The notes beneath the pieces are model-generated. The model worked only from the letters and a program-made list of their open reading frames with translations. It made no database searches and was not told where the DNA came from. A DNA stretch of 64,000 nucleotides from Chloranthus sessilifolius (taxonomy: Eukaryota > Streptophyta > Magnoliopsida > Chloranthales > Chloranthaceae). The position numbers and the translations under genes are program-made. Of this stretch, positions 47,110 through 56,935 are shown one piece after another (the stretch's first letter is position 1; each line of letters starts with the position of its first letter). The stretch is taken from assembly GCA_021018995.1 (NCBI GenBank), contig CM037590.1, positions 105,959,097-106,023,096 on the forward strand, in the 5' to 3' direction.

Positions 47110-48195
47110 TGTTGGCGTGTTGCCTTCCCTTCAAATAGGGTCTAAAATTACTAATAAGACTTGGCAGAACACACTCACACAGACCTGCAAGTAATCAGGG
47201 TCTGTTGTAGCAAGTTTTAAAAAGATGGTGAGTAAGGGAATGTCCACAGGGAGGTTGGTTTAAAAATGTGATAAATCTCCAGATCTATAAGAGATCTAGC
47301 ATCCTAACTAATCCTAAGTTTATCTAAAAGAAAGGGGAGAGGTTTAAGATGGATTGTCACTTAAGCTAAGCTAAAATTAAAAAAACACTAACTTCGATCG
47401 AGTTTGAGAATTTAGATCTTGCAGGGGAAAAAAGTAAAAAGCACAAAATGGAGAAGAGTAGCTTGGAGATTGGTCTCACTGAAATCAGGTTCGATTAATC
47501 ATGCCACAAGGGTTCAGGGCACACAATTCACTCAACTGGCTATAAGCACAGCAGCATGATAGAAGGCTCCACTCTAAATCATAGGATCCACTCTGCATGC
47601 CATCATTTCGATAGGGTTGCTCTCACACCTATCGAAAGGCTCAAGCACCCTTCAGTAGGTTCTGTTCTATCATCTCCATCTCGATAGGTTCTGAAAACGA
47701 TTCGGTAGGTTCCCTTTACACCTTAGGCAAGCTTTCAATAGGATGGTTTCTTCCTTTCTTTTAGCTGTTCAATAGGTTCGTGGATCTTATCGAACTCCTT
47801 AATCCACACGAATCCATCCTTCTTCTGCCTTCAGATCCTATCGAAACCTTTTCAACTGCACGAATTCCTCCTTTCTTTACTTTCAACTCTTATCGAAGCC
47901 TTCAGGTGACCACTCGATAGGATGCTTTCAGCCTATTTTCACTTCCTTTGCCTTGCCCTACTGTAGCAACGTGCTCTAAGGGTCCAATGATGTGCTACCC
48001 TCTGGTGTGCTGTTGCTGGGTTTGTCCTGTGCTGAGAGATGGCCTCTTTTTGGGCATTATTGAGTGGTTTTCTACATTAGTGTCATCTTTTATTGCTGTC
48101 TACAAAATGCACTCGACAGAGGCTTATTAGTGTACTCATAGGTCTATCAATGGTCAGGTTAAAGGGTGAAAAGTGGCATTTTTCACCACTTAACA
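47110..48195 (-). repeat. RT-C LTR3, inverted, internally deleted
   Basis: Read on the minus strand it starts TGTTAAGTGGTG (48195) and ends CACGCCAACA (47110). It is 1086 bases, because about 1 kb from U3 to U5 is missing at about 47580, where GGCATGCAGA is fused to GTGGATCC. The retained word GATGGCATGCAG links it to LTR2 rather than LTR1. Confidence 0.85.
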
Positions 48196-49100
48196 CTCAC
48201 CCGTCTTCAACATCTTCTCCTGTATCTTCTGAAATCTCAGAGTGAGGGTAAGGCTGAATCAGGTTAATGAGGTTTAGGTTCACTTACTCTGGTGTTTGTC
48301 AAAGAAAAATAGATTGCAAGGCTCAAATAGTGTATACAAAGGGCAGTTTAATGGGTAGGAATTTAAGGCTCAAACTGTCTAAATGATGGCCTTAAATTAT
48401 CTCCTTGGTGTGATGAGTACTGCCAAACAGTTTTAATTTGGGGAGCCTAACTTCTAGTGAAAATGTATTAAATCAGTCATTCCTTAGAGCAGAAAAAATT
48501 GCCAAAGACACTCTTCCAAAGAATTTTTTTTTTATAGGCCTAAATCTCATTGGGTATGGTCTTCAATTGAACTCATGGGGTATATCCTCACCCTTTTCTC
48601 TCCTCTCTGGTTTACTAAGTACTGATTGTAAATTTTTTTCTTGATGTCAACTTCATGGAAGTGTTAAATTTTTAAAGGATTTCAGTTTTAAAATATCTGC
48701 CAACAGTTTTAATTTCCTTTTTCACAATTGGTTAGGTGAGAATTAACTTTATTTATTTCAATCTGACTACACTACTGTACTAAAGTTAACTGCTTCATTG
48801 GTCTACCCTGCCATACTCCCAAACCTAAGATAAACATTATCCTCAATATTTCAATAGACTTCTATTGAGGGGTAGCAGGGTATGGAAAGAAATTTCACAT
48901 TCAGCAAAAAATTGACATTTAGCAGAAAATAAAAAGAAAGGAAACAAAGAACAATGCAAGTTTGGCACAAAAAGAAATTTTATTCACACAATTTAATATA
49001 TTACAAAGGAGAAACTTGTTATAAAATGACAATTATAAGAAACAGAACACAATTACAAACACTCCTAAAAATAACAACAGGAAACATCTAAAAATGTAAC
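48196..49100 (-). other. RT-I 3' noncoding module, proximal part
   Basis: On the minus strand a polypurine-tract-like site (GAGGATAATGTT, then TTTGGGAGTATGG, 48850-48810) opens the module, which runs to the RT-C insertion at 48196 and resumes at 35516. The stretch 48851-49100 between it and the third ORF holds no gene. Confidence 0.75.
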
Positions 49101-49111
49101 TACATCAACTC

Positions 49112-51391
49112 CTAAAGGGGGTCTGAATCAGAATCTAGATCAATGGGGTCTCCCGTAGTCTTCTCCTTGCCCTTCTTGACATTTTCTGCCTTGGCAACAC
49201 CAGCTTTTGTCCTTGAAGCTGCTGGTTTCCTTGGTTTGGTACTGCTCTTCTGAAGTGTAGGCTCCCGGATGGATATGAATTTACCTACTGTTGGAGGCTT
49301 TTGATCTTTGGGACCCGTTGATGAGACAGTGGTTGTTAATATTTTCACCAACTTGGAATAGTGGTTGGCCCTCTGCTCATAGATCTTGTACACAGCCACA
49401 GCAGTGTCTAGCTTTTCTTGCATGGCCCTCATCTCCTTATTATGATCCAGTATAACTACCTCCAAAGTTTTCTAATAAAGAGGCTTGTAGGGCAAGGGAA
49501 AGACATTATTACTCACAAGTTTGAAAGACATTATTGCTCACAAGGTCTACCAGCTGGCACACATCCTTAGCCAGATATGCGTTGGCATTCGTAAAGGTAG
49601 TGAGGGTGGATGCTGGAGGTCCTGGAAGTGGGTAAGCTGCGACAATGGCCTAGTTAGAAGGATCATTAACATAAGTGGAGAAAACAGCAAGCTCAGTACA
49701 AGTTTGGGTAGATTGGGAGGGAATGGATTGTAGGGCAAGGGTTATCTCCTCCTCAGTGGTTTTAGTTTGGGTGAAGATTGAGGATGTGGAAAGGGAGGCC
49801 ATAACCAGCTCTTCAGAGTCATAGTCAGTTTGGGTGCCAGCATCTACTGTTGCCACAGATGTAGAAGGCTACTGACATAGAGGAGGGGTGGGGACTGGGG
49901 TAGGTGTGGGTGGTTGGGGTGGTGAGATAAAAGTTTGAAGGGTGGATTGGATGGAGTTAAGGGTTGTTTGGGTGGAGGCTTGGTTCTGTGGTTGGGTGGT
50001 GGGTTTTCTTTTTATATGTTTTATGGATTGGGGGTGTGGGAAAGTTGAAAGGAAAAAGTATAGGAGTTGGAGCTGAGACTAGAATAGAAGTGGTGGTGGA
50101 AAGTATTGGAGGTGATAAGGATTGAATAGTATGTAGGATAGGAGGTGGTGAAGGTGGTACAGATGCAAGAATAGAAGGTAGGGTGGAAGGTGGTGAGGCA
50201 GATATGACTGGTGCAGGACTAGAAGGAATTGTGGAGGGTGGTACTGGTGCTAGAATGGGAGGAAGGGTGGAAGGTGGAGAGGCTACTGATGTGACTATGA
50301 AGGGTGCTGCAGAGGTGACTGGGATGGTTGTAATAGTGGCTATAGAGGCTTCTGCAGGAATGGCTACTGCTGGCTCCTTCTTCTTCTTGTTCATCAATGT
50401 CCTACTGATGCTCCACTGCTTCTTTCCAAATAAAATTGGTGGTAGCTCATCAATGGGCGACCCCATTTTCCAAACATACCCTCCCTTCTTGAGCAAGGAT
50501 GTGATCAACCTGCTGTAGGGTAGACCTTGCAATTTTTACTTCTTCTACACTTTGCCAGGTATGTCCTCCATCCCTTCAAATATTAGCTTGGCAACATTAA
50601 ATAAATACCATTTGAAGAAGGAGAATAATGCATCCACTATTGGGTGCCTCCTTTCTTATTGATGACTAGCCACAAAGATATTTTTTCTCAAAATGTTGTC
50701 CATAAAAAGCAAGTTGCTGAAATCACTTTTTATTACTGAATCTCCTGATGCCTTCTTCCCTTGAATTAGTTGCTAGACAATCTCCTTCATGGAAGCACTG
50801 ATTGGGGCACCCAAGTTACAGGATGGGCCATATGATGCTGGGATACCCAACGCTTGTGCTATGTCAGTTGTGTCCACAACCGCCTTAAAATAATCAATAA
50901 GAATTACCATCACTGGATCCTACCCCTTTAGTCCTCCTCCAGAAATCTTCATTTTGATGTTCTGGTACCATAGCCTCACCAATATAGGGTAAACAAGTTC
51001 TTCTAGAGGCTTTAACAATGAATCTAGGGAGGCATTGGTAAAAAATTCTATGACTTCCTTAGCCAGGTCTTCCTTAGTGAAGAATGCCTTATCAAAGGTT
51101 GTTTCTAGTACCAGACTAAGGGTAGCCATAAATTCATTTAGGGTAGTGAAGGGGTCAACTTCAGAGGCTGCTCCTTTACCCTTTTTCTGCTTCTTGGGTG
51201 GTAGCTCTGGACTTTTTCTTTAGGGTTGCTGAGTCACCCGAAACAACTTTTCTCTTGGGGTTTGCCACAGGAGCTTCAGGGGCTGAGGATGAGGCTATCC
51301 TCTAGGATTTTCTAGTTGGAGTAGGGGGATGGGTTTGGGCAGGGCTTAACAAGTCTTGTAGGGTTTCTCCAAAATTTGAATTTTCAGCCAT
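49112..51391 (-). pseudogene. Third ORF of RT-I (plant transposon protein-like)
   Basis: The frame starts at ATG 51391 (MAENSNFGETLQ) with a basic Ser/Pro-rich N terminus, then a TAG. The middle (51129-50530) has FLTKEDLAKE-like helices, YPILVRLWYQNIKM, ALGIPASYGPSC and LPYSRLITSLLKKGGYVWKMG, with several stops. This order resembles the putative plant transposon protein domain found in third ORFs of Athila-like elements, sometimes called env-like; I see no signal peptide or membrane helix. A long Pro/Ser/Ala repeat tract follows (50420-49960). The end (49465-49112) is a coiled-coil-like segment and a Lys-rich tail ending SDSDPL. The role is unknown. Confidence 0.62.
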
Positions 51392-51403
51392 TAAACCCTA
51401 ATT

Positions 51404-52140
51404 TCTATGAAATAAATACAAACCCTAGGTATCCTCAAAAACTCAGTACACACTTAATCCACTAAATGGGGATGAAAAAGTAACTAACCCCCAACAAAAT
51501 TGACTCAATCCAGTAAAAATATTCAGAGAAATGAAGAGGACTGAGAAAAAACTTGAATACTTACCTAAAACTAGGTTATTGTTGAGGATAGTGCACAGTG
51601 AATCAAATCCATATCTTCTTTGTGTGTAATGAATGGCTTGAGTAGCTTAACAAATGGCAAAGGTAATGGGTAAAGGGTGGAGGAGATGGTGCAGTTAAGA
51701 AGAAAGAAGAAATTTTGGGCCGGGTGAGTGTGTTCGAGTGTTAGAGCAAAAAGTTGGAATGAGAGAAATGACTTGCACGATGGGTTTATAAGCTAAGTAC
51801 CCGAGCTTCGAGAGGCTGGGAGCTCAGAATTAATAGCTCGAGAGGATATCGAGTAGATGGTAGTTATGCAAATGAGCCTATCGAGCTTGTATGCTGAGAA
51901 TATGAACTGCATGAGAGGCTTCTATACTGAGAACCCGCGCTTCGAGAGGTTGGGTCTTCAGCACAAACAACTTGAGAGGATCTCGAGCAGATATCATTTA
52001 TGCACATTAGCTTGTCAAGGCTGAAGTGTCTCGAGAGGATGCTTTGCAGGGCAAGATCCTCTCGAGAAAGCCAAATACACATACAAAATGCCTCGAGAGA
52101 ATGCTTGAAGACTCTTGATCCTCTCGAGAAAGCTAAAAAC
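51404..52140 (-). promoter_or_regulatory. Internal promoter and spliced leader of the RT-I third ORF
   Basis: On the minus strand, CTCGAG, CCTCTCGA and TCGAGAGG motifs crowd 52130-51805, then TATAAAC (near 51790) and a pyrimidine-rich leader. A donor TTTAG/GTAAGT (51566-51560) and an acceptor TTTCATAG (51405) follow, 13 bases before the ATG. The same motif fills the U3 of the RT-I LTR (34200-33590). Splicing and promoter activity are inferred from consensus signals. Confidence 0.62.
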
Positions 52141-52368
52141 AGCTCAGTTCACACTTGTGCTGACAGGCACACTCTCATATATCAAAGATTAAGGATTCCT
52201 AATGCTAAACACATACATTCACATACAACAACACAACATAACATTGCACATATCAAGATTCATGAAAACAGACCACAAAAAAGATAATATTTATAGAATT
52301 TTAAAACACAAACAACAACTATGATACACATGATACAGGGCTGGAGATCATACATCAGTAGGAGGTTC

Positions 52369-53480
52369 TTAAAAGTGAATGGTTTCAGAGGGCTCCATAA
52401 TATTCTCAACACAAAGTTTGAGCCTCTGACAATTGACTTTCATGACCCTTCCAGAAGTAGGGTCCATGATCTCAATAGCACCAGATGGGAATGCATGAAT
52501 GACAGTAAATGGCCCATCCCATTTGGATCTTAACTTGTCTGGAAAAAATTTTAGCTTAGAATTGAAAAGCCATACCTTAGCTCCATCAGTAAATTCCTTC
52601 CTAAGAAGATTCTTGTCAAAGAAGGCCTTGCCTTTCTCCTTGTAAATTCTAAAATTTGAATAGGCATCCAGCCTAAGTTCTTCTAGCTCAAACAGCTGCG
52701 GCTTCCTATTCAAACAAACAGAAGTTAGATCCATGTTTAAACTTTTAATGGCCCAATAGGCCCTGTGCTCTAACTCCACTGGGAGATGACAAGCTTTGCC
52801 ATAAACCAGTCTGCATGGGGACTTCCCTATAGGGGTCTTATAGGCTGTCCTATAGGCCCATAATGCATTAGTCAATTTTATGGACCAATCCTTCTTATAT
52901 GTCCTGACTATTTTCTCCAGAATGTGCTTGGTTTCTCTATTAGAAATCTCCACCTGCCCACTAGTCTATGGGTGGTATGGAGTAGCAATTCTATGAGTAA
53001 TAGAATATTTTTTTAGCAAACTCTCAAAGTGCCTGTTATAGAAATGATTCCCCCCATCACTGATGATGGCTCTGGGGGTGCCAAATCTAGAGAAGTTATT
53101 TTCTTTTACAAACCTTAGGATAACTCTGTGATTATTTGTCCTTGTGGAAATAGCTTCCACCTATTTGAAAACATAGTCAACAGCCACAAGGATGAAATTA
53201 AAGCCCATTAAAGGAGGAAAAGGACCCATGAAATCTATCCCCTAGACATCAAATAGCTTAACAACAAGGATGGGTTGCAATGGCATTGAATCTCTTTTTG
53301 ATATGCGCCCCATCCTTTGACATCTCATGCAGGCCTTATAGTGCTCAAAAGCATCCTTAAACAAAGATGGCCAATAGAAACCATACTATAGCACCTTAGC
53401 TGCTATCCTTTTCCCTCCAAAGTGACCCCCATAGATATTTTCATGACACATGGTCAGAATACTGTAAACTTCACTGTCAG
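52369..53480 (-). pseudogene. pol: Integrase of RT-I
   Basis: This enzyme would insert element cDNA in the nucleus. The HHCC zinc-binding region (about 53470-53320: H..GGHFG, then KACMRCQRMGR) comes first. The catalytic core follows with GIDFMGPFPPL (first Asp), AIISDGGNHF (second Asp) and SGQVEISNRE (Glu); all three acidic residues are present. WAYRTAYKTPIGKSP and a C-terminal SKWDGPFTV segment close it, ending at 52369. The frame is broken by stops where Gln or Trp is expected (before YGFYWPS, in FDV*GIDF, in VFK*VEA, in YHP*TSG). The last 194 codons are open. It is Athila-like by sequence. Confidence 0.9.
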
Positions 53481-53638
53481 GGACACTTTCTGATCACCTA
53501 GTCAGCAGCACAATATTTATAGAGGTAAGGATCCTCCCAGAAAAAATACTAGACTTGTAAAAAGAACAAGTCTTTGTCCATCTTGGACCAGTGAGAAGGG
53601 ATCCTACCAATAATAAGGTAATTTATAATATTTGCAAA

Positions 53639-54260
53639 TCAGGGCAAACTTGACTTGATGGCAAACAATTGCTCATCAGGGAATGAATCCTTAAGTGGTG
53701 TTGCAGCACTTTCATCAATCACAATCCGGAATAAGTGATCAGCTTCCACATTCTCTACTCCTTTCTTATCCTTAATCTCGAGATCAAACTCCTGCAGGAG
53801 TAAGATCCATCGAATCAGCCTAGGTTTTGCATCTTTCTTTGCCAACAAGTATTTCAGGGCAGAGTGGTAAGTAAAAAATACAATTTTAGACCCTAGTAAA
53901 TAAGGTCTAAACTTTTCCAAAGTAAACACTACAGCCAGAAGCTCTTTCTCAGTGGTTGTATAATTTAGTTGAGCTTCTGACAGTGTTTTGCTGGCATAGT
54001 AAACTACATAGGGCAGTTTCTCTCTTCTTTGTCCTAAAAAGGCTCTAACAGCAAAATCAGATGCATCACACATCAATTCAAAGGATAGAGTATAATCTGG
54101 GGCCTGAATCACTGGAGCAGAGGTCAAACATTTTTTTAATATCTCAAATGCCCTCACATATTCAGCATCAAACACAAATGGCACATCTTGACAAAGCAAG
54201 TGGCACAATGGTTTAGAGATCTTGTTGAAATCTTTAATGAACCTTCTATAAAAACCGGCA
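53639..54260 (-). pseudogene. pol: RNase H of RT-I with a changed active-site residue
   Basis: A 189-codon open frame begins after the RT connection ([14 protein letters not shown]). It holds the RNase H domain, with [16 protein letters not shown] (Asp), [11 protein letters not shown] (Glu), [12 protein letters not shown] and [12 protein letters not shown] (Asp). The third acidic residue of the family, normally in TDH, is Tyr here (TYH). The domain would degrade RNA in the RNA-DNA hybrid during reverse transcription; the change probably disables it. Confidence 0.88.
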
Positions 54261-54271
54261 TGTGTTAAAGA

Positions 54272-54960
54272 TTATCTGACTTGTTTGATGGTTTTTGGTG
54301 GGGGCAGATGTGAAATCAGGTCAATCTTTACCTTGTCAACCTCTATGCCCTTCTGGGATACCACATGGCCAAGCACAATTTCTTGGTTGACCATATAGTG
54401 GCTCTTTTCCCAGCTTAAAACCAAGTTGGTTTCTTCAAACCTTTGAAGCACAAGACAGAGGTGATGCAAACATTGACTGAAATCATCCCCATAGACTGAA
54501 AAGTCATCCATAAAGATTTTCAAAAACTTATAAAAATGACATATATGTACCTTTGAAAGTGGCAGGAGCATTGCACAGTTTAAATGGAATCCTTTTATAG
54601 GCAAAGGTGTCAAATAGACAGGTAAAAGTAGTCTTTTCCCGGTCTTGTGGACACACTGATATCTAGTTATAACCAGAATATCCATCAAGAAAGCAGTAAT
54701 AGGCTCTGCTTGCCAACTTGTCCAAAATCTGATCAATAAAAGGCAAAGAGAAGTGGTCATTTCTGATCTTAGAGTTTAATTTCCTGTAATCTATGTAAAC
54801 TCTCCAACCAGTGGTCTCTCTGTTTGGCATCAACTCTCTAGACTCATTTGATATTACTGTGATGCTAGATTTCTTGGGGACCACCTGGATAGGTGATACC
54901 CACTCAAAATCGAAAATAGGGTAAATGACTCCAGCATCCAGCAATTTGACAATTTATTTC
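54272..54960 (-). pseudogene. pol: Reverse transcriptase of RT-I
   Basis: Two overlapping frames cover the Ty3/Gypsy RT. The first (54944-54663) has the LDAGVIYPI start, SPIQVVPKK, RVYIDYRKLN (catalytic Asp), DHFSLPFIDQ and LDGYSGYN. After a frame change near 54660 the second has CQ-less finger sequence, then KIFMDDFSVYG with the FMDD catalytic pair near 54501-54514, and LGHVVSQKGIEVDK. The lineage is Athila-like. The frame change alone prevents a full-length product. Confidence 0.9.
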
Positions 54961-55277
54961 ATGACTACTTACTGCATGTGAGGGTTTAGTTTTCTCTACA
55001 TTTTCCTAGAGGGTTTGGAACCCTCTTCCAAGTGAATTTTGTTCGTGCAAACAGATGGAACCCTCTTCCAAGTGAATTTTGTTCGTGCAAATAGATGGAT
55101 CAATTCCTCCCAAATCAGCAATTGTCCATCCAATGACTTTCTTGTACTTCCTGAGGACACAAAGTAATTCTTCCTCCTGCTCCTCAGTGAGAGAGGAGGA
55201 TATAATTACTGACAGTTTTTCGTTCTATCCCAAGAATGTATATTTTAAAGAATCTGGGAGCTGCTTCAGCTCTAGGT

Positions 55278-55505
55278 CTAGTGGACTTTTAACCGAAGGC
55301 AACAAAGGTGCCTTGGAGGGTTAAGGGAGGGGCAGCAAGGTAGGTCTCCATGTAGAGTGCTGCACTGGCCCAATGAAGAATCCAACGTGTCCATTTCTTC
55401 CGCAACTAGAGTGGGGGCCTCCTTCTCAATAACCTTAGTCCACACTTCTTCAAAATAATCTAACACCTTATCCCATTCCAGCAGTCTGGGTAAGGTCTCT
55501 TCCAC
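55278..55505 (-). pseudogene. pol: Linker between protease and RT of RT-I
   Basis: A 75-codon frame (MEETLPRLLEWDK, then EEVWTKVIEKEAPTLVAEE) is typical of the poorly conserved linker between protease and RT in Athila-like polyproteins. A 30-base stretch (GGAACCCTCTTCCAAGTG) is repeated in tandem nearby at 55019 and 55058. Confidence 0.6.
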
Positions 55506-55556
55506 TAATTAATCTATGGCATCTACTGTAAAACAGTCCTCATTGTCAAATTAAGG

Positions 55557-56120
55557 CTAATTGGCAGCATTGTACACATTCAACTTAACTTTCATATTTT
55601 CGAAAGTGACTTCCATCACTCTAGACCTGCGTTGAATGCAAGCATTGGCAGTGGCAAAAAATGACTTGCCCAAAATGACAGGTATTAGAGTGCTGCACTT
55701 GGTGCGCTCCATGTCTAACACCAAAAAATCAGTTGGATAAAAAAATTTATCTACTCCCACCAGCACATCTTACACAATGCCCATAGGTTTTCTCTTAGAC
55801 CTGTCAGTCAATTGGAGGACCATAGGTGTGGGATTTAGCTCCCCCAAACCTAGCTTCTCATATACTGAGTACAGAAGCAGGTTCACACTAGCTCCCAAAT
55901 CCAAGAGAGCTCTTGCTATGGTGTGGTCACCTATGATGCCCAGGATGGTAGGTACCCCTGGGTCTTGAAGCTTAGCTGGTGTAGTTATGGATAAAATAAA
56001 TTTTACTTTTTTAGCGACAAAAACTTTCTTAGACAAATGGATCCTAGCTTTTCTCTTTTGAGTGCATAAGTCTTTAAGGAACTTAGCATAAGTCGGGACT
56101 TGCTTGATGGCATCAAGCAA
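55557..56120 (-). pseudogene. Aspartic protease of RT-I
   Basis: Minus-strand frames 56120-55770 and 55766-55557 cover LDAIKQVPTYAKFLKDLC, ARALLDLGASVNLL with the catalytic LDLGAS intact, VLQLTDRSKRKPMGIV and VLDMERTKCSTLIPVILGK. A stop separates the two frames near 55768. Apart from that stop it is the better copy of the protease also present at 43240-44394. Confidence 0.88.
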
Positions 56121-56149
56121 AGGTAATTGATTTTCACCTACTTGAATGT

Positions 56150-56935
56150 GTCAATCATATCCTCCATTCTGGCATTCCCCTTATCAAAAGGAGAAGGCCC
56201 TTTGAAAGCTTGAGGAAATGGTAGATGAGGTATTGTTGGTACCTCAACTGCTGGCCTAACATCCACATCACTATTTTTAGTATTTATATTTTTTTTCAAC
56301 TGTTGTGGCATTCTCCTTCTGCACTCTTCTTTGCCTCACAGCCTACTTGGTTATCCACCACTTCACCACTCCACAAGGTGGTGATGCTCTTAGCTTCCCC
56401 ATGAGTTGGAAAAGCTTCACCAATCATAAACTGTCCCTTGGGGTTGGTCATTGTCTGGCTTGGAAGCCTACCCTCTTCTCTCTTAGTTAGAGTGTTTGAA
56501 ATTTGACTCAGTTGGTCTTCAATCTTTTTGATAATTTAACTGTGAGAGTTCACAGTCTGTAACAGGGAGCTGACATTTTGTAGTGAGGACAAAACCTTCT
56601 CCTCCAAGGAGGGGGCTCTGGTTTGTGGTGGTGGCAGGGTCAACTGATTTGGCTATACCACTGACTGAGGGAATTACTGTCTCTAAACATAACCCTGATT
56701 ATACTGCTGGGTGGGTCTATAGGGCAGTGCCTGCAGCTGCTGGGGTTGCTGAAAATTATCCCGTCTCCACCTCAAATTAGGGTGGTTCCTCCAAGGATAC
56801 CCAGCAGGCTCCTGCTCATATGATTGGGCAGCATTAGCATGCTCTATTATTAACCCAGGATATTAATAAACAGATGGACAGTCTAATAGTGAGTGTGTGG
56901 GTGATTGGAATATCAGTCATGCCTCTCCAACCTAT
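56150..56935 (-). pseudogene. gag: C-terminal part of gag of RT-I
   Basis: On the minus strand the sequence parallels 42715-43560 of RT-C: GYPWRNHPNLRWRRDNF, a Gln/Pro-rich stretch, APSLEEKVLSSLQNVSSL, IIKKIEDQLSQISNTLTKRE, and the link to protease. Similarity ends near 56935, inside the zinc-knuckle region, where RT-H begins. The gag core and 5' LTR of RT-I are absent and may lie right of the window. Confidence 0.78.

Larger units (their letters stand above)
35517..48195. mobile_element. RT-C, composite insertion with inverted outer LTRs
   Basis: The insertion is flanked by a perfect 5-bp duplication CTCAC (35512-35516 and 48196-48200). The host RT-I module continues across it. In order: LTR1 plus, a short interior, LTR2 plus, an interior with gag and protease, a Mutator-like insertion, a scrambled LTR junction, and LTR3 in minus orientation. 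Both outer ends are therefore the U3 start (TGTTAAG and CTTAACA), which a single normal integration does not give. Confidence 0.82.

Noticed and set aside
50183..50518. A 111-codon plus-strand frame rich in Gly, Glu and Ala
   Set aside because: It is the antisense shadow of the Pro/Ser/Ala-rich tract of the RT-I third ORF.
49112..51391. Retroviral envelope gene
   Set aside because: The place after integrase fits the env-like label, but I see no signal peptide, membrane helix or cleavage site. The sequence fits a plant transposon protein instead.
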